From Bacteroides stercorirosoris (GTDB lineage Bacteria > Bacteroidota > Bacteroidia > Bacteroidales > Bacteroidaceae): a DNA stretch of 64,000 nucleotides. The position numbers and the translations under genes are program-made. The notes below the pieces were generated by a model. It was not told where the DNA came from. It made no database searches and saw only the letters and a list, made by a program, of their open reading frames with translations. The stretch is taken from assembly GCF_900142015.1 (NCBI RefSeq), contig NZ_FQZN01000001.1, positions 1-64,000 of the forward strand, given 5' to 3'. This document shows positions 1-10,479 of this stretch, piece by piece (position 1 is the first letter of the stretch; the number at the start of each line of letters is the position of its first letter).

Positions 1-40
1 TGAAAGTCTCATCATACGGCTTACGACTAAGTTTTGGCAT
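1..40 (-). CDS. 5' end of an unidentified gene, cut by window edge
   Basis: On the minus strand an ATG at 40-38 opens a frame that stays open to the window edge and reads MPKLSRKPYDETF. A purine-rich stretch (AAAGAAGAAA) lies just before the ATG, which would suit a Bacteroides initiation region. Only 13 residues are visible, so no family can be assigned. The gene would be transcribed divergently from the LRR protein gene that starts at 572. Confidence 0.35.
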   Translation of the reverse strand, partial: MPKLSRKPYDETF

Positions 41-571
41 ATTGTTTCTTCTTTGATGCCTACAAATAGGTGTCAACCTATATCAGTGTAAGACAGCAAT
101 ACAGATACAACGCTATATTACTTTTAATCAAGCACTACAATGCAAAGAAGCAAGGCCTTCATACATTTAGAACCGCCTCTCCAAATCTCCTTGACAACTA
201 AGCGCCTCAAATTTCGGAAATCGTTTTTAAGGCAATATATGATAGGTGAGAAATTAAAAGAAACTTCATTGAAATACGGTTGTCCTGCAACCCAACAGAA
301 ACTTTTTCCGAAAATATAAATAAAAGATAAGTTGCCAAAATAGAGGATAAACATAGAAAAGCCGAAACTAAATGGAAATATAAGATATTTCAGAACAGTA
401 ATTCAATACTTTAGCTCCCAAAATACCTGCTCACAGAATTTGTTTTTTTAAGTATATTTTATAATATTTGTAGTCAAATCATTCAAAATCGAAAGCAAGA
501 GCAACAGACCTGAATGATTCATTAATAAGTATATACAACATTTTACTTCAACATCATAAATTAAATGGCTT
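41..571. other. Non-coding interval between divergent genes
   Basis: This AT-rich stretch of about 530 bases shows no convincing gene. Short minus-strand reading frames exist, but they have no recognisable content, and one runs into the plus-strand LRR gene. A small perfect inverted repeat, ATAGGT-GTCA-ACCTAT (66-81), lies 26 bases upstream of the partial minus-strand gene and could be an operator for it. A promoter candidate for the plus-strand gene lies at 439-470. Confidence 0.5.
439..470 (+). promoter_or_regulatory. Candidate promoter of the LRR/InlB protein operon
   Basis: A TTTG box at 439-442 and AATATTTG at 463-470 are separated by 20 bases, which fits the Bacteroides -33/-7 layout (TTTG, about 19-21 bases, TAnnTTTG), with one mismatch in the -7 box. 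It would give a leader of roughly 95 bases before the ATG at 572. The motif is degenerate and the region is very AT-rich, so this is tentative. Confidence 0.35.
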
Positions 572-3500
572 ATGAAAAAAATTACTACTCTATTAACGGC
601 CATTATCGGAATGGCACTCATGAACCAAGTATCAGCAACCCATATCACAGTAGAAGTCCCTACTGCCGGGCAACTGAGCTTTTTAGTACAAGATGCGAAC
701 TGTGACAGTATCACCATTTCGGGAAATCTGAATGGAAATGATTTTAGATTCATCCAGAACAATATGCCCAACTTAATATACCTGAACATAGCAAAAACAA
801 TCGTACCGGACAATAAAATTCCAAGTTCGGGGCTTCAGAGCAAAACAACTTTACAGCAGGTCATTCTTCCGGATAACGTAGAAACCATAGGAGAATATGC
901 TTTCGACCGATGTTCGAATCTGAGAGAGGTCACTTTTCCAAAAGCATTGACAACAATACTAACACAGGCATTTTCAGAATGTGCCCTTTCGGGAGAGTTG
1001 AAGTTGCCAACCATAACGACCCATATAGGTGAGTTAGCATTCGATTATAACCGGATAACCCAAGCCATCTTACCAGACAGTTTAAAAACAATCGACTCCG
1101 AAGCATTCAGAGGATGCCAGTTGTTGCAGGAAGTCGTATTCCCGGAAAAACTGACCGCCATCGGCCAATACGCCTTTTACGACTGTATCCGTCTGCATAC
1201 CGCTACGTTAAAAAGCAAAACCCCTCCGGAAATATTCAACCAGACATTCAACTATACGAAGACATTTTATGTGCCGGAAGGTAGCGGAGATGTTTACTCA
1301 AAAAGCCCCAATTGGTCAAATTTAATAGTAATCAATGGGAATACTCCGAAAAAAGTAACTGTAACCTTGACCGCAGCCGGAACTTTAGGAGAAGAAATCC
1401 TGAAACAGGTGGATTATGTAACCGATGTAAACGAATTAGTAATAAACGGCCCGCTAAATGACGACGACTTTTATCAGATCAGACAACAAACCACCCATTT
1501 GATTTCTATCGACATGACGGGAGCCACCATAGAAACATTACCCGAGAGTTTCTTCTACGAGAGAGCCGCATTACTTGACATAAAACTCCCTGCTACTCTA
1601 AAAAGTATCGGAAGATATGCTTTTTACCGATGCTACGGACTGACCCAAATAACTATACCAGAAGGGGTAACGAGTATTAAAGATCATTCCTTTGAGCAAT
1701 GCCTCTCGCTGAAAGGAATTAAATTGCCGACAAGTCTGACGGAAATCCAGGAGTATGCTTTCCTGGAGTGTAAAAGTCTGGAAAGTATTGAATTTCCCGC
1801 TAATGTAGCCAATATCTCCCCCGGAACTTTTTACAATTGCACCGCGCTGCAACAAGTAAAATTCCCGGCCAATCTGAATAACATCTCAAACAATTCGTTT
1901 TATCAATGCACGGCATTGGAGAAAGCAAATCTCCCCGAAGGGCTAACAAAAATAGAACATTATGCTTTTTATCAATGCAGTGGATTAAAAGAAGTATCTT
2001 TTCCCTCAACTCTGACAACATTAGAAGATCAATCCTTTCGGCGCTGCACTAGTCTGACAGAAATCACTCTGCCCGCCTCACTGACTTATTGTTACCGTCC
2101 ATTTTACGAATGCCACAACATCAAGAAAGTCACCTGCCTGGCCTCCGTCCCTCCGACACTACAGGACAACTATGATATTCTCTACAATGTAGATAAATCC
2201 GGTGTAGAGCTTTCAGTCCCTTTCTGGTCCGTGAACAGCTACAAACTGGCTCCGGGTTGGGATGCTTTTCCCACAATCAGTCCTTTGGACTATGAAACAG
2301 ACATCATCAATGTGCCCGGCGAACTGGTTATAGCGGCAGACATCCGCTTCAAAAACAACCCGACTGTATCCGTATTTGACAACGGCCAACTGACCGTCAG
2401 AGGCACTGATGCACTCTCCATGAAGAAGTACACACAAAGCCACACACTTAGTGGATATGACGACAATAATTGGTCCTATCGCAATCCCGTTTATACGAAC
2501 TTGCTCAGCGAATCCGGAGCCATGCGTGCCGACAGTGTCATCTACAAGCTGAATCTGAAAAGAGAGTACTGGCAGTTCATCACACTTCCTTTCGATGTGA
2601 ACAGGGCAGATATGCAAGTGGACAACGACGCCCTCTTTGTCATCCGTTACTACGACGGTGAAGCACGAGCCAACGGCGAAACCGGCAACTGGAAAGACGT
2701 ACCCGCCGACGGAACGTTGCAAGCCGGAACCGGCTATATCATCCAAGCCAACAAACAGACCCAACTCACCCTGAAAGCCATCAACAATGACAACAAGAAC
2801 CGACTCTTCTCCGGCAATGCCTTAAAACGGACACTGGATGAATACGCCTCCGAGTTTGCCCACAATGCCAGTTGGAACTTCATAGGCAACCCCTATCCAT
2901 GTTTCTATGACATTTACTACATGGACTACACCTCTCCTATTACGATATGGGACACCCGCAACCGGACTTACACCGCCGTCTCCACCGAAGATGACAACTA
3001 CATACTCAGCCCGATGCAGGCATTCTTCATTCAGAAGCCGGTGGAAATGAAAGAAATCAGTTTCTCCGCCGAAGGCCGCCAACTGAATGCCACTGTACGC
3101 CAACGCACCACGACCCGTTCCGCCGTTTCACCGGACCGTACCGTCTTCAATTTCACTTTGGACGATGGCACCTACACCGACCGCACCCGCGTAGTTATCA
3201 ATCCCGAAGCAAGTATGGATTATGAAATGTCCCGCGACGCCGCCAAATTCATGAGCGATGACAAAGACGTGCCACAACTCTTCACACTGGACGCTACTGG
3301 TAGATATTACGCCATCAACGAACGACCGTTGGGCAACGGAACTGTCTCCGCAGGCATTTATGCAGGAAAAGCCGGCACATATACCCTGAGCCTGGCAGAC
3401 GCCACGGTTACAGCAGACGAAGTGACCTTAACGGATAAGCAGACAGGAAGCCAAACGCGTCTTGACCTCTACAGCTACACCTTTACGGCAGAAGCCGGCT

Positions 3501-3775
3501 TCTGCACCGACCGCTTCGAACTGCGTCTGACCACCCGTACCATCACCGGAATGGAAGAGGAGCGCCAAGATGCGGATGCCACCCAAGTGACAGCGGGAAT
3601 CGGGCAAATCGTCATATCCGCCCAGGCTGGAAGCGAAGCGATGGTCTGCAATGTTGCCGGGCAAGTTATTGACCGCCGGACACTGACGCAATCAACAACT
3701 ACCCTTGCCGTGGCCCCCGGATTCTACATCGTAACCATCGGCAAAGAGACATTCAAGATTATGGTAACCAAATAA
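572..3775 (+). CDS. Secreted BspA-like leucine-rich-repeat surface protein
   Basis: This 1067-residue protein begins with a signal peptide (MKKITTLLTAIIGMALMNQVSA, cleavage near residue 22). It then has two blocks of BspA/LRR_5-type repeats, roughly residues 45-230 and 270-560, with the recurring pattern LP..L..I..yAFy.C..L..i.fP. The middle (about 580-900) is a beta-rich region containing a GTGYII motif, common in Bacteroidales surface proteins. The last 70 residues (SAQAGSEAMVCNVAGQ through FYIVTIGKETFKIMVTK) resemble a type IX secretion C-terminal sorting domain. BspA-type LRR proteins are generally surface adhesins that bind host or bacterial ligands; the ligand here is unknown. The next gene starts 13 bases downstream and encodes another protein of similar architecture, so the two are probably co-transcribed and act together at the surface. 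Confidence 0.85.
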   Translation: MKKITTLLTAIIGMALMNQVSATHITVEVPTAGQLSFLVQDANCDSITISGNLNGNDFRFIQNNMPNLIYLNIAKTIVPDNKIPSSGLQSKTTLQQVILPDNVETIGEYAFDRCSNLREVTFPKALTTILTQAFSECALSGELKLPTITTHIGELAFDYNRITQAILPDSLKTIDSEAFRGCQLLQEVVFPEKLTAIGQYAFYDCIRLHTATLKSKTPPEIFNQTFNYTKTFYVPEGSGDVYSKSPNWSNLIVINGNTPKKVTVTLTAAGTLGEEILKQVDYVTDVNELVINGPLNDDDFYQIRQQTTHLISIDMTGATIETLPESFFYERAALLDIKLPATLKSIGRYAFYRCYGLTQITIPEGVTSIKDHSFEQCLSLKGIKLPTSLTEIQEYAFLECKSLESIEFPANVANISPGTFYNCTALQQVKFPANLNNISNNSFYQCTALEKANLPEGLTKIEHYAFYQCSGLKEVSFPSTLTTLEDQSFRRCTSLTEITLPASLTYCYRPFYECHNIKKVTCLASVPPTLQDNYDILYNVDKSGVELSVPFWSVNSYKLAPGWDAFPTISPLDYETDIINVPGELVIAADIRFKNNPTVSVFDNGQLTVRGTDALSMKKYTQSHTLSGYDDNNWSYRNPVYTNLLSESGAMRADSVIYKLNLKREYWQFITLPFDVNRADMQVDNDALFVIRYYDGEARANGETGNWKDVPADGTLQAGTGYIIQANKQTQLTLKAINNDNKNRLFSGNALKRTLDEYASEFAHNASWNFIGNPYPCFYDIYYMDYTSPITIWDTRNRTYTAVSTEDDNYILSPMQAFFIQKPVEMKEISFSAEGRQLNATVRQRTTTRSAVSPDRTVFNFTLDDGTYTDRTRVVINPEASMDYEMSRDAAKFMSDDKDVPQLFTLDATGRYYAINERPLGNGTVSAGIYAGKAGTYTLSLADATVTADEVTLTDKQTGSQTRLDLYSYTFTAEAGFCTDRFELRLTTRTITGMEEERQDADATQVTAGIGQIVISAQAGSEAMVCNVAGQVIDRRTLTQSTTTLAVAPGFYIVTIGKETFKIMVTK

Positions 3776-3788
3776 AAACAGAACATCC

Positions 3789-6700
3789 ATGAAATATATA
3801 CTCAGCCTATTCATTGCTCTCTGGAGCATCGCGGCGTGGGGACAAGAAGGAGGGGATGGGTTTAACCCCTCCAACCCCGGCGAACCGGGCCAGAGATACA
3901 ATCTGACGGTCAACGTCACCCCCGACGGAGCAGGCAGCACCTCGCCTTCGGGGAAGCAGCAATACGCTTTGGGAGAATCTGTTTACCTCAGCGCCAATGC
4001 CAACAACTATTACCAGTTTGTCGGTTGGGTGCAGGACGGAGATACGATCTCCCGCAACCGCTCTTTCAATTATACCATGCCGGCAAAGAATACGGCCATA
4101 ACCGCCGTGTTCAAAGCTACCGACAGCTTCAACCCCGACAATCCCGACGATCCGTCGCAGGAAGTCATCAAATATAAACTGATGCTGACGGCCTCTCCGC
4201 CCGAAGGGGGAAGTTTCAATATCACTTCAGGAGAACGCTTCAGTGAAGGAGCTTCGATTTCAGTCTATGCCTACCCGAGCAGCAACTATCAGTTTGAAGG
4301 GTGGAAACAGGGAGATAAATTACTGTCTACGGAAGGAATATATTCGTTCGTAATGGGGAAAGAAGACGTTTCCATCACCGGTTTATTCCACTTCAATCCG
4401 GCAAACCCGGGAAATCCGGGAGCCAATCACTGGGATGCGGAAACAGGCGAACTGATTATTGACGACTTCACTCCGGGAAGCATCATGAATGCCGTAGACC
4501 AGGTAACCGGCGGTTCAAACAACTATGGCAAAGTTTCGATGGCCATTGTCAGCGGTCAGATGAATAGCCAGGACTTCGGTATCGTAGACAGGTTGAACAA
4601 TTGTACATTGATTGACCTAAGCCGGACAGGCGGATATACGGAAATTCCCCCATATGCATTCGACAATACTAATTTATCAACGGCCATCCTACCTGCCTGT
4701 ACGGAAAAAATAGGTTACCATGCTTTCGGAAATTGCAAAAACCTGACAGACATCAGTTGTTACGCCATCACTCCGCCGATAGCGGATGAACGTGCCTTCG
4801 AAGGAATTGCCGAAAATGCCGTCATCCGTGTTCTGTCCTCTTCCATTCCACTCTATGCAGAAGCTGCGGTTTGGAAAGACTTTACCATTCTGCCGCTGAC
4901 TGAAGATGTCAGAACGTTGGAAGTAAACCTCCCCGCCGGAAGTGGGAGCACTTACAAGAACATGACTATAGAATTACAAAACTTGCAGAACGGACAGAAA
5001 CAGCGCTACGTTGTATCCGACCGCGTCACTTACACTTTCAACGGGCTACTGAAAAACTGCACTTATAATGTTTATCTGAAAACTCCTGCAGATGTAGTGT
5101 TGGGACAAATAGAGAAGATTGAAATAAAAGAGGAGAACCAGTCCGTTACTTTCAGTTCACTGCTAACCCTGCTCGACGTGAATCTGAAGGTGCAGACGCC
5201 GGATGGAACAGACGTTACCGATCAGGTACAAGTCACATGGCTGGATGATAAACAGGCATATTTATCACAAGGCAGTTCGCTGAAAGCGCAAACAGCAGGG
5301 ACGAAGTTGAGCTACCGAATCGTATTGAATCAAGATTTAGGGATGCAATACGCAACGCCGGAGAATCAAGCTTATAGTGTAAAAGAAGAAGGAAACCAAC
5401 TGGTTTACACTCTAACTCCCATCGAAAAGCTGACTGTTTCGGGACTTGTCAAAAATACCAATGGTGACGCATTACCGGGAGCTGTTATCTCCATCTCCCA
5501 AAAGTTAAACGGCAAGTACTCAAAATCTTTTATAGCACAAACCGATACCCAAGGGAAGTTCGGACTGGAAGTCTTTAATGATGAAAGCACGATTTCGGTT
5601 TCTGCCACTGACTATATCAGCCAGACACTGACGAAAGCAAACTTCAACGCGGGGACGGATTTGGGAACGGTTGAACTAAAAGCCATATCCGGCACAACAA
5701 TCAACCTGAGCCTCACTTACACCCCCAGCGTAGCAACTGGCGAGGAAGCCAGAACAGAGAATTGGTATTCCGATTATGCCAATATAGCTTATACTATATA
5801 TAATGAGACACAAGAAAAAGAAATCACTAATTTCTCAGTACAATATCCTTCCATTGTGCTTTTGGAAGAAGTAGCAGCGGGTGACCGGCTCCGCATCACC
5901 GTTAGCAGTAAAAACGAAGCTTTCCGTTCCGTAACAGCCACCGCAACAGTGGACGAGAATGCAGAGAAAGCAAACGTTCTGCTCAACATTATAGCATTGG
6001 GCGGTATTAACGCTTCCTATACCGATACTGACAATACCGATATAGTAGGTATCCTCTACGACAGTAAAGGAGAATTACTGAAGAAATATGCTTACTCCAA
6101 TCAATGCCTTTCCATCAGCAATCTCTCTGACGGGGAATATACCCTGGTCAGTATGGTCAACAGCGCTTTCTTTAATTCTATTTTGAAGATATCCCAATTG
6201 GCCGCATCCGGACTGACGGAAGGAACAGATTATGTACAAAACACCGTAACCGTAAAAAGCGGCATTCTCTCTTCCATTACTAACAGCCATATTCCAATGC
6301 TGGATGAAAGTAAGCTTTATTACACGGGAGATAACACGTCATTTACTGCCAACAAAGCCTCCATCGTAGCCGGCAATTATCTGACGTTGAAAGGGAAAAT
6401 TGATTTTAAAGAAGAGTACGCCGCCTCGGTCAGTAACGTGCAACTGATAGTTGACCTACCTGAGGCGTCTTTATATGTGGAAAACTCAGCCATGGCAGGC
6501 AGCAACATAGCGAGTTATACTTTGGACAATAATCGACTGACAATTCCATTACACAACTATACCGAATTGGTTCGTTTCTGTGTAATCCCAACCGCCTCCG
6601 GTGAGTATATCCCCAATGCTTTTGTACAGTTTACGCTGAACGGGAAAGAATTATTGCAACCTATTGGAGCCGCCACCTGTACAATAAAGGACTTGTCCAT

Positions 6701-9700
6701 CTCCATACCATCAACTGTAGCTAAGAAAACTTTTTCAATCAATGGCACAGCTATTGGAAAATCAGAAGTCGAGATTTACGATAACGGCATATTAATAGGC
6801 CAAACAACCTCATTAGCTAATGGACTATGGTTCACCACATGCGAACTTTATAACGCAAAGAATCTATCCTCGCACGATATATACGCTAAGATTAGAACCA
6901 AAGACGGAGCAGAGTTACAAACAGAAACTTGTCCTGTGCTCTATAATGAGAACGCAATAGAGGTATCTAAAGTAACGATGATTAATATTGCTCACGGAGC
7001 ATCTTCGCTGGATCTATTAGAATATGTGACGACTTTTGATTTCATCAATCCGATAACCTCTGCCCAAACATATTGGTATTGGCCTAATTATCCGGATTTT
7101 ACCTTCAAGATTGATTTCACCAATAATAGTCCGGAAATAATAACAAATGTTGCACTTCATGTGAAAACCTTTTCCAATAATATTGTCCGCATACCCGCAA
7201 GCTATAATCAGACTAAGGATATTTGGGTTGCAACTCATCCATTCCAGTCAGAAGCATTGCCTGTGAACCTGAGCGTAACCTACGATTACATCGATTATAG
7301 CATGTGCGACTCATTGGCTTACATCAACACGTTAGAAAAGAATATAGGGATTCCTGTAATAGAAGATTATGACGATACAGACAACATATTTACCTACTCT
7401 ATGAAGTCAAAATCTAGCGACATCGCCCTTAAATGCTTTTTTATTAAAACGGATATAAAGAATAAAGAGGCAATAACAAAGAAAATAGCAAATTCAACAT
7501 TCAAATTATGCATAGAAAAAGATCCGTTCAAGTATTATGTGAATGATACAGATGCTTATCAGATAACAAGAGAAACAAGCGACAGTCTGTTCGTTTATGC
7601 ATATTTCGGCTATGATGATGTCCAATCATACAAGGATTATGTGGCTCTATTCGGAAAGAATATAAATACCACAACAAGGATAGCCGGCTTTGACCCCGGA
7701 AGTGATCGGATTGCTCCCTCAACGGACCGATTAAACCAATGGCGTGATCATATCATTCAAGGGGCTATAGACGAAGCTAACAGAAAATTGAAATGTGCAG
7801 ATGATATCACAAATATAAATCTGCACTCAGATATCATGCATTTAAGGCAATGCGTAGGTTTCTCTTTAGGTAGTTTCTTAGCATATTCGGCAAATCTCAT
7901 CAGTTCATCAAGCGGACGTCCTGAGAATGTCATTGATGCAGGAAATACCCTTTGGGGTGCCGCCGACGCTGCAAGTAGTTTTGGAGATGGAATGCAGGAT
8001 TTAACAAGGGCAGGACATGCCTACCTGCAACGGATTCATGATGCCCCCGATTGTCCTGATGACAACGGTGGAAAAGGAAGCGATTCCGGAGAATCAGGCA
8101 ATCCAAATCCTAATTACGTAATGGATCCATCCGGCTATGTTTACGAAGCCGTTGCCAGCAACCGCCTGCAAGGCGTAACCGCCACTTGTTACTACAAAGA
8201 AATGGTGGAAGACATGTACGGCGACCTGCACGAGAATATTGTACTTTGGGATGCTGCCGAGTATGCTCAGGAGAATCCACTATTCACAGACGAAAACGGC
8301 ATGTATGCCTGGGATGTCCCCCAAGGTCTCTGGCAAGTGAAATTTGAAAAAGAAGGTTACCAGACCACTCACAGCGAGTGGCTCCCCGTTCCTCCCCCAC
8401 AACTGGAAGTGAACATCGGCATGGTGCAAACGATACAGCCCAACGTAACAGCCGTGCGTGGTTATGAGACAGGCATAGAAATTGATTTCAGCAAGTACAT
8501 GTTGCCCGAAACCATGACTCCCGAACTCATTACCATTACTCGCAACGGAGAGGCCATAACCGGAGAAGTGACATTCAAAAATGCCGAAGCAAATCCGCAA
8601 AACAAGGACGAACAATACGTCTCCAAAGTGCGCTTTGTACCTGCCGAGGCTCTGGCTACCACCGACAAAGTGATACTGACCGTCAGCAAACGGGTGAAAA
8701 GTTATGCCGGCATACAGATGGAAAGTGATTACAGCCAAGAGATAGCCATTGAAAAAGAACCCAAGGCAGTGGTCGCTTCCGAGATTGAAGTTGTCTATAA
8801 TGAGACGGCGGAAATAACAGTAACCGTAGAACCCGCAGAAACCTCAACAGGCAAGAAAGTGACCGCAATTTCCGTTTCCTCCACCATTGCTGCCATAGAA
8901 CCGGCAGAAGCCACATTGGACGAAGAGGGCAAAGCCACCTTCACCATATCGGGCGAACTTCCGGGACAAACCATAATACAGTTTGTCGTCGAAGGTATGG
9001 ATATGAAGCCGGAGGTGAAAGTGAGCGTTGTGGAAGCCGGAGAAAAAGAAATCACCCGCAACTACACCCTCTCTATGGGTTGGAACTGGTTCTCCGTCAA
9101 TGTACAAGACCGGAATCTGAATGACCTGTCCGCTCTGCTGTCCCCCATTCAGGAATCCGCCCTCGTCCTGAAAGGAGCGAACGGGGAACTGGCGAACAAC
9201 GGTGAAAACGGATGGGAAGGTTCACTGAGCAGTCTGAGCGCCACACAGGCTTATAAAATAAAGATGAAGAAAGACGCCACACTTGAACTAAAGGGAAAGG
9301 TTGCCGCCCCGGTAAGCAGCACCATCACTTTAGGACAAGGCTGGAACTGGATAGGTTATGTGCCTGCCGTCACCTTACCGTTGGAACAGGCCCTGCAAAA
9401 CCTGCAAGCCGAAGAAAACGACATCATCAAAGCGTTGGACAGCTTTGCCGTATACGATGGTATCACCTGGAGAGGAAGTCTTACGCACTTAGTGCCCGGT
9501 GAAGGCTATATGTACTATTCCAAATCCGTAAAGTCTTTCAATTATGTTACAACCGATACAGACTCCGAAGTATCTTCTTCCTCACCACAGTGGGATTACG
9601 ATGTCCATCAGTCCGAAGACAATATGATTGTCGTGGCAGAGCTTCATAACGGGGATCAGAAAGCCGAAGCGGGAAGATTCCTCGTCGGAGCCTTTGTAGA

Positions 9701-10157
9701 TGGAGAGTGCAGAGGAATAGCCGTTGAGAAAGATGGTCACCTGTTTATCACTGCCCACGGAGAACAAGCTGATGGCAAACTGACGCTCCGTGCTTTCGAT
9801 ACCGCCGAACAACAAGAGTACAACATCAAAGAGGAAATAGAATGGAGCAGTACCCTGACCGGCACTTTAGATTCCCCCGCCAACCTGCACATAGGCGAGT
9901 TGACCGGAATCACTCCTGTATCGGAAAGCCTGTTGATCTATCCAAGTCCGGTCCGCGACCGCCTGTATATCCGAGGGGATATCGGCAACATCGAAGAGGT
10001 GCGTATCTCCAATGCTGCGGGGCAGACCTTGATTCTGGAAAAGCGGGTACTCCCCAATGAAGGAATAGCCGTATCTTCTTTGAACAAAGGCATTTATTTC
10101 ATTACGGTGAAAACCGGGAATGACGTTATACAGCAAAAGTTCATGAAGATAGATTAA
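3789..10157 (+). CDS. Giant secreted multidomain protein (InlB repeats, LRR, Ig-like, T9SS-like C-terminus)
   Basis: This is a 2122-residue secreted protein with a signal peptide ending near residue 18 (AAWG|QE). Two divergent InlB B-repeat domains (about 37-108 and 125-200) carry the typical YxFxGW...G...S pattern. Each of the first three domains is preceded by a Pro/Asn linker of the form FNPxNPxxPxx (FNPSNPGEPG, FNPDNPDDPS, FNPANPGNPG). A short LRR_5 segment follows (about 260-340), then a carboxypeptidase-regulatory-like domain (about 560-630) and a long region of unassigned beta-rich modules. A DPSGYVYE segment near residue 1440 begins a carboxypeptidase-regulatory-like stretch, followed by Ig-like/BIG modules. 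The final ~75 residues (LLIYPSPVRDRLYI to IQQKFMKID) match a type A T9SS sorting domain. It is probably a cell-surface adhesin, co-transcribed with the LRR protein. The ligand is unknown. Confidence 0.8.
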   Translation: MKYILSLFIALWSIAAWGQEGGDGFNPSNPGEPGQRYNLTVNVTPDGAGSTSPSGKQQYALGESVYLSANANNYYQFVGWVQDGDTISRNRSFNYTMPAKNTAITAVFKATDSFNPDNPDDPSQEVIKYKLMLTASPPEGGSFNITSGERFSEGASISVYAYPSSNYQFEGWKQGDKLLSTEGIYSFVMGKEDVSITGLFHFNPANPGNPGANHWDAETGELIIDDFTPGSIMNAVDQVTGGSNNYGKVSMAIVSGQMNSQDFGIVDRLNNCTLIDLSRTGGYTEIPPYAFDNTNLSTAILPACTEKIGYHAFGNCKNLTDISCYAITPPIADERAFEGIAENAVIRVLSSSIPLYAEAAVWKDFTILPLTEDVRTLEVNLPAGSGSTYKNMTIELQNLQNGQKQRYVVSDRVTYTFNGLLKNCTYNVYLKTPADVVLGQIEKIEIKEENQSVTFSSLLTLLDVNLKVQTPDGTDVTDQVQVTWLDDKQAYLSQGSSLKAQTAGTKLSYRIVLNQDLGMQYATPENQAYSVKEEGNQLVYTLTPIEKLTVSGLVKNTNGDALPGAVISISQKLNGKYSKSFIAQTDTQGKFGLEVFNDESTISVSATDYISQTLTKANFNAGTDLGTVELKAISGTTINLSLTYTPSVATGEEARTENWYSDYANIAYTIYNETQEKEITNFSVQYPSIVLLEEVAAGDRLRITVSSKNEAFRSVTATATVDENAEKANVLLNIIALGGINASYTDTDNTDIVGILYDSKGELLKKYAYSNQCLSISNLSDGEYTLVSMVNSAFFNSILKISQLAASGLTEGTDYVQNTVTVKSGILSSITNSHIPMLDESKLYYTGDNTSFTANKASIVAGNYLTLKGKIDFKEEYAASVSNVQLIVDLPEASLYVENSAMAGSNIASYTLDNNRLTIPLHNYTELVRFCVIPTASGEYIPNAFVQFTLNGKELLQPIGAATCTIKDLSISIPSTVAKKTFSINGTAIGKSEVEIYDNGILIGQTTSLANGLWFTTCELYNAKNLSSHDIYAKIRTKDGAELQTETCPVLYNENAIEVSKVTMINIAHGASSLDLLEYVTTFDFINPITSAQTYWYWPNYPDFTFKIDFTNNSPEIITNVALHVKTFSNNIVRIPASYNQTKDIWVATHPFQSEALPVNLSVTYDYIDYSMCDSLAYINTLEKNIGIPVIEDYDDTDNIFTYSMKSKSSDIALKCFFIKTDIKNKEAITKKIANSTFKLCIEKDPFKYYVNDTDAYQITRETSDSLFVYAYFGYDDVQSYKDYVALFGKNINTTTRIAGFDPGSDRIAPSTDRLNQWRDHIIQGAIDEANRKLKCADDITNINLHSDIMHLRQCVGFSLGSFLAYSANLISSSSGRPENVIDAGNTLWGAADAASSFGDGMQDLTRAGHAYLQRIHDAPDCPDDNGGKGSDSGESGNPNPNYVMDPSGYVYEAVASNRLQGVTATCYYKEMVEDMYGDLHENIVLWDAAEYAQENPLFTDENGMYAWDVPQGLWQVKFEKEGYQTTHSEWLPVPPPQLEVNIGMVQTIQPNVTAVRGYETGIEIDFSKYMLPETMTPELITITRNGEAITGEVTFKNAEANPQNKDEQYVSKVRFVPAEALATTDKVILTVSKRVKSYAGIQMESDYSQEIAIEKEPKAVVASEIEVVYNETAEITVTVEPAETSTGKKVTAISVSSTIAAIEPAEATLDEEGKATFTISGELPGQTIIQFVVEGMDMKPEVKVSVVEAGEKEITRNYTLSMGWNWFSVNVQDRNLNDLSALLSPIQESALVLKGANGELANNGENGWEGSLSSLSATQAYKIKMKKDATLELKGKVAAPVSSTITLGQGWNWIGYVPAVTLPLEQALQNLQAEENDIIKALDSFAVYDGITWRGSLTHLVPGEGYMYYSKSVKSFNYVTTDTDSEVSSSSPQWDYDVHQSEDNMIVVAELHNGDQKAEAGRFLVGAFVDGECRGIAVEKDGHLFITAHGEQADGKLTLRAFDTAEQQEYNIKEEIEWSSTLTGTLDSPANLHIGELTGITPVSESLLIYPSPVRDRLYIRGDIGNIEEVRISNAAGQTLILEKRVLPNEGIAVSSLNKGIYFITVKTGNDVIQQKFMKID

Positions 10158-10179
10158 GCTTTATTTCGTTCATAATCCT

Positions 10180-10219
10180 AAAGCCTCCTTTCGATAAATG
10201 ATTTGAAGGGAGGCTTTTG
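10180..10219 (+). terminator. Intrinsic terminator after the surface-protein operon
   Basis: The inverted repeat AAAGCCTCC / GGAGGCTTT (10180-10188 and 10209-10217) has a 20-base loop and runs into TTTT. It lies 22 bases after the stop codon of the giant surface protein. Confidence 0.75.
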
Positions 10220-10479
10220 ATTATTATCAAAACACATTCCTAAAACAGCTCTTAACTAACATCATCCCACATTACCATTTTGACAAATTGCATTTCTAAT
10301 CGACCGAGAATCGGCTATTTCCACCCGAACCCCTTGAGGATAAAAGCAAACGAATAAAAATGAGCAAACGACATTCTATTAGACCATTATCTAAATACTT
10401 ACATTTCTTTTAGAATGAAATATACCCTGAAAAGTATACAGATTAGTCCTAAGCATGACACAAATAAGTGTTTTACTAG

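Noticed and set aside
124..813. Two minus-strand frames in the first intergenic region
   Set aside because: No motifs; one overlaps the LRR gene, and the sequence is very AT-rich.
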